From assembly GCF_009617755.1 (NCBI RefSeq), contig NZ_BGZH01000003.1:310001-374000 (forward strand): a stretch of 64,000 bases of DNA, written 5' to 3'. The notes beneath the pieces are model-generated. The model was given only the letters and a program-made list of their open reading frames with translations, was not told the origin of the DNA and made no database searches. The position numbers were made by a program, and so were the translations under genes. The stretch's first letter is position 1. Every line of letters begins with the position of its first letter. Origin of the DNA: Marinobacter salsuginis (GTDB taxonomy: Bacteria > Pseudomonadota > Gammaproteobacteria > Pseudomonadales > Oleiphilaceae). Positions 9,153 through 17,342 of this stretch are shown here, in pieces.

Positions 9153-10127
9153 ATGGCCAAGACAACCCTGCGTACCCTGTTCGGTGCCACACTGCTGGCG
9201 CTGGCAACACTCGTTCAGGCACAGGAACCCCGCGTTGTAGCCATCACACAGATTGTGGAGCACCCGGCACTGGACGCTGTCTACCAGGGCATTAAAGACG
9301 AACTTGCCGAGCGCGGATTCAAAGAGGGCGACAACCTGGAAGTAATGCACGAAAGTGCCCAGGGCAACTCCGCCATTGCTTCACAGATTGCCCGCAAATT
9401 TGTTGGCGCAAGCCCCGACGTGATTGTGGCAATTGCCACACCCTCCGCCCAGACCGTTGCCGCTGCGGCCCGCAATACGCCGGTCATCTTCTCTGCCGTG
9501 ACCGACCCGCTCGGAGCCAAGCTGGTGAGTAGCCTCGAAGCACCAGGAGCAAACATCACGGGTGTGAGCGACATGCTGCCCATCGACAAACACCTGGATA
9601 TGCTCCAGCGCGTAATGCCCGATGCCAAACGCATTGGCACCGTCTACAACCCGGGCGAAGCCAACGCCGTCTCGCTGGTGGAACTGCTGGAAGAGCGCCT
9701 CGCCGCCCGCGGCCTTGAACTGGTAAAAGGTGCCGCTACCAAAACCTCCGAGGTTCTGGGCGCCGCCCGCTCCCTGGTTGGCAAAGCCGATGCCATCTAC
9801 CTGACCACTGACAACACAGTTATCAGTGCTGCTGAAGCGGTTATCTCCGTGGGTGAGCGCGCCGGTATCCCGGTATTCGCCGCCGACACCGCCACGGTTG
9901 AGCGCGGCGCTGTTGCGGCGCTGGGCTTCGACTACTACGACCATGGCCGCCAGACTGGCGTGATGGTTGCCCGGGTATTGAATGGCGAAGAACCCGGAGA
10001 CATGGGTGTCGAGACAATGGAGAAGCTGGACCTTTTCGTGAACCCGGCTGCCGCTGAGCGCATGGGTATTACCCTGTCCGATGACGTGATCGGTGACGCC
10101 GAGCAGGTTATCGACAGCGCCAAGTAA
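9153..10127 (+). CDS. ABC transporter substrate-binding protein (TrpX-like, PF04392)
   Basis: A 324-residue periplasmic binding protein with an N-terminal signal peptide ending VQA (about residues 1-23) and the ABC_sub_bind fold. Typical segments are VVAITQIVEHPALD, GDNLEV, ATPSAQTVAAAARNTPVIFSAVTDP and a final PAAAERMGITL. Members serve small importers together with COG4120 permeases and COG1101 ATPases, and some Gram-positive members are linked to tryptophan. The ligand here is not known. The ATG at 9153 follows CGGAGATGGG. It leads a three-gene set but is separated from the permease by a hairpin terminator. Confidence 0.87.
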   Translation: MAKTTLRTLFGATLLALATLVQAQEPRVVAITQIVEHPALDAVYQGIKDELAERGFKEGDNLEVMHESAQGNSAIASQIARKFVGASPDVIVAIATPSAQTVAAAARNTPVIFSAVTDPLGAKLVSSLEAPGANITGVSDMLPIDKHLDMLQRVMPDAKRIGTVYNPGEANAVSLVELLEERLAARGLELVKGAATKTSEVLGAARSLVGKADAIYLTTDNTVISAAEAVISVGERAGIPVFAADTATVERGAVAALGFDYYDHGRQTGVMVARVLNGEEPGDMGVETMEKLDLFVNPAAAERMGITLSDDVIGDAEQVIDSAK

Positions 10128-10141
10128 TCCCCCGAACAACA

Positions 10142-10174
10142 CGGGCGGCCCTCACAAGGGGCCGCCCGTTTTAT
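10142..10174 (+). terminator. Intercistronic terminator/attenuator after the binding-protein gene
   Basis: CGGGCGGCCC, a short loop, then GGGCCGCCCG is followed by TTTTAT, 15 bp after the stop codon. The stem is strong and the T-run is short, so partial read-through into the permease and ATPase genes is likely. This gives the binding protein higher expression. Confidence 0.75.
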
Positions 10175-10192
10175 CATTGGTGATACCCGACC

Positions 10193-11095
10193 ATGCTGAG
10201 TAACATTGCGCTTTATGGTGCCATCGAGACTGGCCTGATTTATGGCCTCGTCGCTTTTGGCATCTACCTCTCTTTCCGGGTGCTTGATTTCCCGGACCTC
10301 ACCGTAGATGGCAGCTTCCCGCTCGGTGCTGCCGTGGCCGCTGTGCTTATTATTGACGGCTGGAATCCGTGGCTGGCGACAGGTTGCGCGGTTATGGCCG
10401 GCATGGCCGCCGGCGCCGTAACGGCCCTGCTGAATGTGAAACTGAACATTCTGAATCTGCTGGCTTCGATCCTGACCATGATTGCGCTGTATTCGGTCAA
10501 CCTGCGCATCATGGGTCGCCCCAACGTGGCACTGCTAACGGAAGAAACCGTGCTGACGCCTTGGTATGACCTGGATCTGGCCTACCATCAGGTACCGGTG
10601 CTCCTGTTCGTTATTGTGGTCTTTGTAGCGCTTATTCTGCTGTGGCGTTTCATGAAATCCGAAACCGGCCTGGCCATGCGAGCCACCGGCGCCAACGCCA
10701 GAATGGCCCGGGCCCAGGGCATCGCCACCGGCGCCATGATTGTGCTTGGTGTTGCCGTCTCCAATGGCCTGGTTGGGCTTGCCGGCGCTCTGTTCGCCCA
10801 GAGCCAGGGCGCAGCAGACGTCACCATGGGCGTGGGCGTTATTGTGATTGGCCTAGCCTCCCTGATTGGTGGTGAAGCAGTTGTGACTCCCTCCACGGTG
10901 TTACGCGCACTGATCGCCTGCGTGGTGGGCGCCATCATCTACCGGCTGGCCATCGCCTTTGCCCTGAACGCCGATTTCCTTGGCCTTCAGGCGCAGGATC
11001 TGAACCTGATAACTGCGGTTCTGGTCACCCTGGCCATCGTTCTGCCCGGCGTGCGTTCATCCATTGCCGGCAAACTTTCCCGAAGCAAGGCCTGA
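10193..11095 (+). CDS. ABC transporter permease (TrpY-like, COG4120)
   Basis: A 300-residue integral membrane protein with eight to ten hydrophobic segments and the branched-chain-type permease fold (BPD_transp_2). The family pattern GLIYGLVAFGIYLSFRVLDFPDLTVDGSF near the N terminus is very characteristic of this small permease group. It forms the inner-membrane channel for the upstream binding protein and is energised by the ATPase 9 bp downstream. The GAGG ribosome site of the ATPase overlaps the 3' end of this gene, so these two are translationally close. Confidence 0.88.
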   Translation: MLSNIALYGAIETGLIYGLVAFGIYLSFRVLDFPDLTVDGSFPLGAAVAAVLIIDGWNPWLATGCAVMAGMAAGAVTALLNVKLNILNLLASILTMIALYSVNLRIMGRPNVALLTEETVLTPWYDLDLAYHQVPVLLFVIVVFVALILLWRFMKSETGLAMRATGANARMARAQGIATGAMIVLGVAVSNGLVGLAGALFAQSQGAADVTMGVGVIVIGLASLIGGEAVVTPSTVLRALIACVVGAIIYRLAIAFALNADFLGLQAQDLNLITAVLVTLAIVLPGVRSSIAGKLSRSKA

Positions 11096-11104
11096 GGAGG
11101 CGAA

Positions 11105-11899
11105 ATGATCAGTGCAACCGACCTCCGACTCACCTTCGGCAAAGGAACCCCCCTGGAAAACCCCGCGCTCAGAGGCATGAGCCTGACGGTCAACCAGGGC
11201 GAGTTTGTTACGGTTATTGGCAGTAACGGCGCCGGTAAATCCACCTTTCTGAACGCCCTGGCTGGCGAAGTGCTGGTAGACAGTGGCCAGATCATCGTGG
11301 ACAACCAGGACGTAACCAAACTGCCCACCCACAAACGGGCCGGCCGGGTTGCCCGGGTATTCCAGGACCCACTGGCCGGCACCTGTGAAGGCCTTACCAT
11401 CGAGGAAAACCTCGCCCTGGCCATCAAACGTGGTCAGCGCCGGGGCCTCACAAGCGCCGTTAAAAGACAGTACATGGAAAAGTTCAAGGACAGCCTTTCG
11501 TCCCTGAACCTGGGCCTGGAAAAACGCCTTGGCGACAAGATGGGCCTGCTTTCCGGCGGCCAGCGTCAGGCTGTAAGCCTGTTGATGGCCAGCCTGACGC
11601 CCTCAAGCATCCTCCTACTCGACGAGCACACGGCCGCGCTGGATCCGAAAACCGCGGCATTCGTTCTGGAACTCACCACCAAGATCATCGAGGAGCAGAA
11701 GCTCACCGCGCTGATGGTGACCCACAGCATGAAGCAGGCACTGGAAGTTGGCAGCCGCACGGTGATGCTGCACCAGGGCCAGGTGGTGTTTGATATCGAA
11801 GGCAAAGACCGCGAAGGCCTGGAAGTGAAGGATCTGCTGGGCTTGTTTGAGAAACAGCGCGGACTGGAAGTGGACGACGACAGTCTTCTGCTGGGCTGA
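11105..11899 (+). CDS. ABC transporter ATP-binding protein (TrpZ-like, COG1101)
   Basis: A 264-residue ATPase. It carries Walker A GSNGAGKST (about residues 38-46), a signature LSGGQRQAVSLLMA, Walker B LLLLDEHTAALDP with the family's His where most ABC proteins have Pro, and an H-loop in VTHSMKQA. The DEHTAALDPKTA pattern is typical of this COG1101 subgroup. It powers the importer formed by the two genes upstream. The ATG at 11105 follows GAGGAGG with a good spacing. A strong terminator ends the operon. Confidence 0.9.
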   Translation: MISATDLRLTFGKGTPLENPALRGMSLTVNQGEFVTVIGSNGAGKSTFLNALAGEVLVDSGQIIVDNQDVTKLPTHKRAGRVARVFQDPLAGTCEGLTIEENLALAIKRGQRRGLTSAVKRQYMEKFKDSLSSLNLGLEKRLGDKMGLLSGGQRQAVSLLMASLTPSSILLLDEHTAALDPKTAAFVLELTTKIIEEQKLTALMVTHSMKQALEVGSRTVMLHQGQVVFDIEGKDREGLEVKDLLGLFEKQRGLEVDDDSLLLG

Positions 11900-11905
11900 A
11901 AAAAC

Positions 11906-11929
11906 GGGGGCCAGACTGGCCCCCTTTTT
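11906..11929 (+). terminator. Rho-independent terminator of the TrpXYZ-like operon
   Basis: GGGGGCC, a 5-base loop (AGACT) and GGCCCCC are followed directly by TTTTT, 7 bp after the ATPase stop codon. Confidence 0.9.
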
Positions 11930-11945
11930 CGTTTCACAGCCGGAA

Positions 11946-12767
11946 TCAGTGGCCGTAAACAAGCAGTTGAGTATTGGTGATCGCAAGATCATCCATAAAC
12001 ACGCTGCCTATGGATGTCCCACCCACCAGAACGCCGCCAATGGTGATATCCGCATTAAACGAATTCAGATCAATAGCGAGGCTATCAACACCCAGACTAT
12101 TGGTACGTTTGTAGATATCAAGATCAACCTTGGCAAACAGGTCCGGAATGTTCTTGTTACGAACCGGATCGTAGGTGTTCCCTGTTAGCCGGAAGTCTCG
12201 AATACCCAAGGCCAGAAACGGCATGTCGAAATCCATGTCGTCAACCGCGATGTCCGTTCTCAGGTTCATCACATCCGTATCGGCATCGATCTCGATATTG
12301 GCGCCGCCCATCAGGATATCTGCATTAAAGTTATCCAGAATGGTGGTACTGCCGCCAGTTCCAGTAAGATTCCAGGCACCGGTGGAGACTCGCAGGTCGA
12401 CTGCCCCGAACACCTGAGGCAGAACGTTGATAATGGCATCGCCATCGCTGAGGATATCGATCTCGATCCGGACGTTGTCCAGAAGGTCTGTTTCCTGAGC
12501 TGCTCCACCCATCAGATTTACCCCCAGCTCAGGGAACAAATCACTCCGGTTGGTACCACCCACGAAGATATCATTGATTTCCATTGAGCCCTCATCGGTA
12601 TAGATGAAGCGATCAATGTTCAGTTTGGTTTCCAGCTCAATGGTCACACCGGCCTGGCCGGTGATCATGCCCATTGCCGAGTCATCCAGCATCTGGATCT
12701 CGGCTACAGCTGCAGGTGGAACACCCGCAACGCAGAGCGCTAGCAAGGTAGGTTTCAGGCCTTTCAT
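11946..12767 (-). CDS. Secreted DUF6160-like protein
   Basis: A 273-residue protein with a signal peptide ending AVA (about residue 23), then the block IQMLDDSAMGMITGQAGVTIEL. This block is the hallmark N terminus of DUF6160-type surface or secreted proteins of Pseudomonas and Marinobacter relatives. The rest is Asp/Asn/Gly-rich with alternating short hydrophobic repeats (for example NADILMGGANIEI, NADITIGGVLVGG), which suggests a beta-helix or repetitive beta structure. The ATG at 12767 follows AAGGA; an upstream in-frame start would bury the signal peptide. Function is unknown; an adhesion or surface role is a guess. It is divergent from nrdJa. Confidence 0.7.
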   Translation of the reverse strand: MKGLKPTLLALCVAGVPPAAVAEIQMLDDSAMGMITGQAGVTIELETKLNIDRFIYTDEGSMEINDIFVGGTNRSDLFPELGVNLMGGAAQETDLLDNVRIEIDILSDGDAIINVLPQVFGAVDLRVSTGAWNLTGTGGSTTILDNFNADILMGGANIEIDADTDVMNLRTDIAVDDMDFDMPFLALGIRDFRLTGNTYDPVRNKNIPDLFAKVDLDIYKRTNSLGVDSLAIDLNSFNADITIGGVLVGGTSIGSVFMDDLAITNTQLLVYGH

Positions 12768-12933
12768 TATTATTTCCTTGTTTTTGGTCTTTTTCACATC
12801 CTGTGGGCCACTGCAGTTTTCGACACCACCTCCGTACTGTAGCGACACGTTCATATCGGGTACGTGCAGGGGTCACAATTCATGTGACTTTTCTAACGGA
12901 TTCGAAGGAATGCTCTAGGCCTGATCAATTTTT

Positions 12934-12955
12934 AAACCACAACATGTAGTGGTTT
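12934..12955. promoter_or_regulatory. Palindrome resembling a distal NrdR box
   Basis: AAACCAC, 8 bases, GTGGTTT forms a perfect 7-bp dyad. The 16-mer 12937-12952 matches about 12 of 16 positions of the general NrdR box ACACWATATATWGTGT. It lies 133 bp upstream of the proximal box, so it could serve the divergent gene or a looped repressor complex. The assignment is tentative. Confidence 0.35.
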
Positions 12956-13069
12956 TGAACCTTTAGCCTCAAACCGCTGTTTTAGAAAAAATTTCCCGGA
13001 TTCAAGCCGGTTTCGATTGATTTTCTTTGCTCCGAAGCGCCTATCAATAGTTGCGTTCTTGTTCACAGA

Positions 13070-13117
13070 ACACTATATCCTGTTATACTCATTTCAGATT
13101 CAACCCATATCTAGTGG
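13070..13117 (+). promoter_or_regulatory. nrdJ promoter with tandem NrdR-like boxes
   Basis: Two NrdR-like 16-mers start at 13070 (ACACTATATCCTGTTA, about 12/16 to consensus) and 13102 (AACCCATATCTAGTGG, about 11/16). They are 32 bp apart, three helical turns, which is the spacing known for NrdR repressor sites. Between them is an extended -10 element TGTTATACT (13081-13089). The geometry fits repression of the ribonucleotide reductase operon by NrdR at high (d)ATP. Confidence 0.6.
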
Positions 13118-13163
13118 TTAAAAAGAAAACAGGCCCAAGGCCAAAACGACGATTCTCAAGGGG

Positions 13164-13196
13164 TATGGCGCCGCTGGTACAAGGACTGGCGCCATA
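13164..13196 (+). repeat. Perfect 9-bp inverted repeat in the nrdJ leader
   Basis: TATGGCGCC and GGCGCCATA are perfect complements separated by 15 bases and end 33 bp before the ATG. The stem-loop would lie in the mRNA leader close to the ribosome site (AGAGGG). There is an A-rich stretch after it and no T-run, so it is not a terminator. Confidence 0.6.
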
Positions 13197-13229
13197 AAAA
13201 GAAGACATACCGGAAGACAGAGGGTGGAA

Positions 13230-15368
13230 ATGAACGCAAAGGCACAGGCAGTGGTAACGACAATCCCGATGCAGGAAGCCTCGATCGACATCTGGCACAG
13301 CAAATACCAGCTGAAGACCAAGACCGGCGAGCCCGTAGACAAGGACATCAACGCAACCTACGAACGTGTTGCCAAAGCCCTTGCCGAGGTGGAAAACAAA
13401 TCCGTACGCACCCAGCACATGAAAAACTTCATCTGGGCCCTGCAGAACGGCGCCATTCCCGCCGGCCGGATTACCTCCAATGCCGGTGCCGAAGCACACA
13501 AGCCGGCAACCTCCACCATTAACTGCACCGTTTCCGGCACCGTTCAGGACTCCATGAACGACATCCTGGAAAAGAACCACGAAGCCGGCCTTACCCTCAA
13601 GGCAGGCTGTGGTATCGGTTATGAATTCTCCACCCTGCGCCCGAAAGGCGCGTACGTGGCCGGCGCCGGTGCAACCACCTCCGGCCCGCTGTCGTTCATG
13701 GATATCTTCGACCGCATGTGCTTCACCGTATCCTCTGCCGGTGGCCGCCGTGGCGCCCAGATGGCCACGTTCGACGTGCACCACCCGGACGTGATCGACT
13801 TCATCCAGGCCAAGCGCGAAGACGGCCGCCTGCGCCAGTTCAACCTGTCGCTGCTGATTACCGAAGACTTCATCGAAGCCGTTCGCAACGGCGACGACTG
13901 GCACCTCTCCTTCCCGGTTACCCAGAAGGAAGTGGAAGACGAAGGTCTGGATCTGAGCGATGCCAGCCAGTTCGTTTACCGGGATTTCCCGGTGCAGGAA
14001 GGCTATGTGGTGAACGACGAAGGCAAGGTTGCCTGCCGTATCTACCGCACCCTGAAAGCCCAGTTCATCTGGGACACCATCATGACCAGCACCTACGACT
14101 ACGCCGAGCCGGGTTTCATCCTGATCGACAAGGTCAACCAGATGAACAACAACTGGTTCTGCGAAGACATCCGCGCCACCAACCCCTGCGGTGAGCAGCC
14201 CCTGCCCCCATACGGCAGCTGCCTGCTGGGCTCCGTGAACCTGACCAAATTCGTGGACTACCCGTTCACCGACAAGGCCAGCTTCAACTATGAAAAATAC
14301 CGCAAGGTAGTAGGCATCTTCACCCGCATGCTGGACAACGTGGTAGAGATCAACGGCCTGCCGCTGGCCGAGCAGCGCCACGAAATCACCTACAAGCGCC
14401 GCCACGGTATGGGCATCCTGGGCCTGGGTTCCACCCTCGCCATGCTGCGCATGCCGTATGGTTCTGAAGAATCCGTGCAGTTCACCGAAGAAGTCGTGCG
14501 TGAAATGGCCGTTGAAGGCTGGCGCCAGTCCCTCGCCCTGGCCGAGGAAAAAGGCGTTGCGCCGATCATGGACGACGAGTTCGAGATTGATGCCAAGATG
14601 TTGAACAAGTGCCCGCAGCTGAGCAAAGACGGCTACAAGCTGGGCGACAAGGTGAAAGGTCGCGTACTGCATGCGAAGTACAGCAAGTACATGCAGCAGA
14701 TTGCCAGCGTGGAGCCGAAGCTGGTGGAAGAACTGGCCGAGAAAGGTGGCCGCTTTACGCACCACACCTCCATCGCTCCGACCGGCACCATCAGCCTGTC
14801 TTTGGCCAACAACGCCAGTAACGGTATCGAGCCGAGCTTCTCGCACCACTATGCTCGTAACATCATCCGCGAAGGCCGGAAGACCAAAGAGAAGGTAGAT
14901 GTGTTCTCCTTCGAGCTGCTGGCATACCGCCACCTGGTGAACCCGGGCGCGATGCCGTTCTCCGAAGACGAGGACAAGAAGCTGCCGGCCTACTTCACCA
15001 CTTCCGACGATGTAACCCCATCGCAGCACGTGGACATCCAGGCCGCCGCCCAGAAGTGGGTAGATTCCTCGATTTCCAAGACCGCGAACGTTCCGACAGA
15101 CTTCGCCTATCAGGACTTCAAGGACATTTACCTCTACGCCTACGACAAGGGCCTGAAGGGTTGCACCACCTTCCGCTTCAACCCGGAAGCCTTCCAGGGC
15201 GTACTGGTTAAGGAAAAAGACCTCGAGAACACAATGTACGAGTTCACCCTGGACGATGGCAGCAAGGTAACCCTCAAGGGCAACGAGCAGGTAGAGTACG
15301 ACGGCGAAATCCACAACGCCGCCAACCTGTTTGACGCGCTGAAAGAAGGCACCTACGGCAAGTACTGA
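13230..15368 (+). CDS. nrdJa: Adenosylcobalamin-dependent (class II) ribonucleotide reductase, large part
   Basis: A 712-residue catalytic polypeptide that reduces ribonucleotides to deoxyribonucleotides using a B12-generated thiyl radical, oxygen-independently. Visible catalytic elements are the first redox cysteine in STINCTVSGT, the substrate-binding GCGIGYEFSTLR segment, NPCGEQPLPPYGSC with the thiyl cysteine, and the APTGTISLS motif. The ATG at 13230 follows AGAGGG; a GTG at 13224 is also in frame. The C-terminal redox cysteines are absent here and lie in the next gene, as in the split nrdJa/nrdJb of Pseudomonas aeruginosa. Control by NrdR is suggested by upstream boxes. Confidence 0.95.
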   Translation: MNAKAQAVVTTIPMQEASIDIWHSKYQLKTKTGEPVDKDINATYERVAKALAEVENKSVRTQHMKNFIWALQNGAIPAGRITSNAGAEAHKPATSTINCTVSGTVQDSMNDILEKNHEAGLTLKAGCGIGYEFSTLRPKGAYVAGAGATTSGPLSFMDIFDRMCFTVSSAGGRRGAQMATFDVHHPDVIDFIQAKREDGRLRQFNLSLLITEDFIEAVRNGDDWHLSFPVTQKEVEDEGLDLSDASQFVYRDFPVQEGYVVNDEGKVACRIYRTLKAQFIWDTIMTSTYDYAEPGFILIDKVNQMNNNWFCEDIRATNPCGEQPLPPYGSCLLGSVNLTKFVDYPFTDKASFNYEKYRKVVGIFTRMLDNVVEINGLPLAEQRHEITYKRRHGMGILGLGSTLAMLRMPYGSEESVQFTEEVVREMAVEGWRQSLALAEEKGVAPIMDDEFEIDAKMLNKCPQLSKDGYKLGDKVKGRVLHAKYSKYMQQIASVEPKLVEELAEKGGRFTHHTSIAPTGTISLSLANNASNGIEPSFSHHYARNIIREGRKTKEKVDVFSFELLAYRHLVNPGAMPFSEDEDKKLPAYFTTSDDVTPSQHVDIQAAAQKWVDSSISKTANVPTDFAYQDFKDIYLYAYDKGLKGCTTFRFNPEAFQGVLVKEKDLENTMYEFTLDDGSKVTLKGNEQVEYDGEIHNAANLFDALKEGTYGKY

Positions 15369-15395
15369 TCCGGGAACCGACACAGGACAACGAAC

Positions 15396-16094
15396 ATGAC
15401 AGTTAAAATCAGCAACAAAATCGTCGGCTACCGCGTAAAGAAGGCCGACCCTGAAGCAGCCGCCGAACACCAGGCACCGGTGCATGCGGAAACCAAACCC
15501 GTTCAGATGAACGAATACATCGAACGGCCGGACTTCCTGCTGGGCACCACCTACAAGATCAAGCCCCCGGTGGCCGAGCACGCGATGTACATCACCATCA
15601 ACGACATCCTGCTCAACGAAGGCACCGACCACGAAAGCCGGCAGCCGTACGAAGTGTTCATCAACTCCAAGTCGATGGAACACTTCCAGTGGGTTATCGC
15701 CCTCACCCGCGTCATCTCTGCGGTATTCCGCAAGGGTGGCGACGTAACTTTCCTGGTGGAAGAGCTGCGCAGCGTGTACGACCCCAACGGTGGCTACTTC
15801 AAGAAAGGCGGCGTATTCATGCCGTCCCTGGTGGCTGAAATCGGCGCCGTGATCGAGAAGCACCTGAAGGCCATTGGTCTGCTGGAAAGCGAGGAAATGA
15901 GCGAAACCACCAAGCGCATCCTCGCCGAAAAGCGAGCCGAGTTCGAAGCCAGCCACACCACGGCCACGAACGACGAAAAAGCCAGCGACTACCCAGCCAA
16001 CGCCACCATGTGTGGCAAGTGCAGCACCAAGGCGGTGATCGTGATGGATGGGTGTGCGACCTGCCTCTCCTGCGGTGATAGCAAGTGCGGTTGA
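15396..16094 (+). CDS. nrdJb: Class II ribonucleotide reductase C-terminal subunit (TSCPD domain)
   Basis: A 232-residue protein 27 bp downstream of nrdJa. It carries the TSCPD-type domain (about residues 70-180) normally found at the C terminus of one-piece NrdJ enzymes. It ends in a cysteine-rich tail (CGKCSTKAV, CATCLSCGDSKCG) that would shuttle electrons from thioredoxin or glutaredoxin to the active site. It corresponds to NrdJb of Pseudomonas, which is needed for activity of NrdJa. The two share one promoter and the terminator that follows. Confidence 0.9.
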   Translation: MTVKISNKIVGYRVKKADPEAAAEHQAPVHAETKPVQMNEYIERPDFLLGTTYKIKPPVAEHAMYITINDILLNEGTDHESRQPYEVFINSKSMEHFQWVIALTRVISAVFRKGGDVTFLVEELRSVYDPNGGYFKKGGVFMPSLVAEIGAVIEKHLKAIGLLESEEMSETTKRILAEKRAEFEASHTTATNDEKASDYPANATMCGKCSTKAVIVMDGCATCLSCGDSKCG

Positions 16095-16120
16095 GGTGAT
16101 CGACTGCACTGAGTGACGAG

Positions 16121-16156
16121 AAGGCCCGAAGTGAACGCTTCGGGCCTTTTTGTTTT
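16121..16156 (+). terminator. Rho-independent terminator of nrdJab
   Basis: AAGGCCCGAAG, a 6-base loop and CTTCGGGCCTT form an 11-bp stem followed by TTTGTTTT. Confidence 0.92.
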
Positions 16157-16389
16157 GGGGTTCGAGAAAAGTCTGGTCTAAGGCATATTCGTATGACCGC
16201 TTCGTTATTGCGCGGTGATATTACGATTTCCTTTCACAGCTGACTTGTAATGCACTGTTTTTTGCCTAGATTTATGTTTAGGTTGCTTAGATTTGACATA
16301 ATCGTGACGCGTGATAATGAAGCTGTCGCGTTTTGCAATAATGAAGACGTCTATCTAACCACTGCTAGCCATCCAAAAAAGTACTGCGC
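16157..16389. other. AT-rich intergenic stretch before the cassette-like gene
   Basis: About 230 bp, visibly lower in GC than its left side. A TTGACA (16293-16298) and a GATAAT (16313-16318) are present, but they are only 14 bp apart, so they are not a convincing promoter pair. No complete attC or attI was recognised here. A CGTTATTGC at about 16204-16212 could be a decayed cassette junction. Confidence 0.35.
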
Positions 16390-17265
16390 ATGGATGAAAT
16401 AGAAAAAATCATAAGCCGATACGATGAGGAATACGTAGGGAAAAGCTTACGATCACTAGACGACATAAATAGATTTACTGGAACTTTTGTTAGGGATGTA
16501 GCAGAGATTTATGACTGCATTACTAGAATTCGGAATGTTGATCGTAATCCTACGGGTTTCAGCCTAGAAGATGCTCCAATTTTGGGCTTGCTAACTAGAA
16601 TATGGAAGCTGCTCAAAGAGATTGTAAATTACTATGAGCAAGATAATGCTGAAATTATAAGTATTCTAGAAAGGCCACTAATCGAAGCTGCGGTAACAGC
16701 AGAATATCTGCTAATGAGCGATTCAGATGTAATTGAAGATTACAGAAAGTGCTCGTACAAAGATCGATTGAGGATACTTCGTGAACTCAAAGAAGGTTCT
16801 CGCTTCTTTGAGACAAAGGCAGGAAAACGCCTGCTCAAATCTGTGCAGGAGAAGATGGATCTAGAGGGCTTCTCAGAAGACGATTTCAAAGAGCAAAAGA
16901 AAAATCGATGGAAACTTCAGGGCAAGACATTCTTCGATATTTTCAAGGAAATCACGGACGAGGATCTATACAAATACACTTACGGAATGATGTCAGAATC
17001 AATACATGGTTCGTGGAACGAATCTATGGATTGGTGCCTTCAAAAGAATGAAGATTCCACGTTTACCGTGTATCCGTTCTACCACGAGGCCGATGCGAGA
17101 TATATATGTCCAACGCTCAAGTTTTGCAATGAGTCATACCGGCTCTGGTTAGAACGAATTGATTGCTTAGATGAGAACATGATAAATGTCCTCGATTGGA
17201 TCGAGAGAGTAAACAATAGAATATTCATGATATTTGATCAAAAATATGATGGGCCAAATGGCTAA
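16390..17265 (+). CDS. Cassette-borne hypothetical protein (DUF5677-like)
   Basis: A 291-residue, Lys/Glu/Ile-rich helical protein with no signal peptide. Its codon use is clearly AT-rich compared with flanking genes, a sign of recent acquisition. The central RPLIEAAVTAEYLL segment, the later YKDRLRIL and the GMMSESIHGSWNE motif resemble DUF5677-type proteins, often found on mobile elements and of unknown role. Its stop codon lies inside the start of an attC-like site, exactly the arrangement of an integron gene cassette. Function is unknown; a defence or stress role would be speculation. Confidence 0.7.
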   Translation: MDEIEKIISRYDEEYVGKSLRSLDDINRFTGTFVRDVAEIYDCITRIRNVDRNPTGFSLEDAPILGLLTRIWKLLKEIVNYYEQDNAEIISILERPLIEAAVTAEYLLMSDSDVIEDYRKCSYKDRLRILRELKEGSRFFETKAGKRLLKSVQEKMDLEGFSEDDFKEQKKNRWKLQGKTFFDIFKEITDEDLYKYTYGMMSESIHGSWNESMDWCLQKNEDSTFTVYPFYHEADARYICPTLKFCNESYRLWLERIDCLDENMINVLDWIERVNNRIFMIFDQKYDGPNG

Positions 17266-17328
17266 CAAGGCGCTGCTAGGGACAAACCTACGCTTCGCTT
17301 CGGTTTGCCCCATGGCGCGGCGTTATGC
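17260..17328 (+). other. Integron attC-like recombination site
   Basis: The segment starts GGCTAAC and ends GTTATGC(C), which are imperfect complements like the R'' and R' simple sites. Inside, AAGGCGC pairs with the GCGC arm and GGGACAAACC pairs with GGTTTGCCCC around a loop rich in CGCTTCG. The 69-bp length, unpaired extrahelical bases and position right after a cassette stop codon match attC (59-be) sites. No integrase gene is in the window, so this looks like a cluster of attC sites lacking an integrase or a single relic. Confidence 0.72.
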
Positions 17329-17342
17329 CCATGGATTAAACA

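Larger units (their letters stand above)
12768..13229. other. Long intergenic region upstream of nrdJa
   Basis: 462 bp without a gene. It contains, from left to right, a 7-bp inverted repeat at 12934-12955 that also resembles an NrdR box, a tandem pair of NrdR-like boxes around an extended -10 element (13070-13117), and a 9-bp inverted repeat in the probable leader (13164-13196). I saw no cobalamin riboswitch signature, although the downstream enzyme is B12-dependent. Confidence 0.6.

Noticed and set aside
12768..13229. Cobalamin riboswitch upstream of the B12-dependent reductase
   Set aside because: No conserved B12-box or riboswitch secondary structure was seen; only NrdR-like boxes and simple inverted repeats.
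13089..16109. A minus-strand reading frame open for about 1000 codons antisense to nrdJab
   Set aside because: Its codons mirror the GC-biased codons of the plus-strand reductase genes, it has no ribosome site or family resemblance, and both nrdJ genes are certain.
16293..16318. TTGACA followed by GATAAT before the cassette gene
   Set aside because: The spacing is 14 bases, too short for a sigma-70 promoter.
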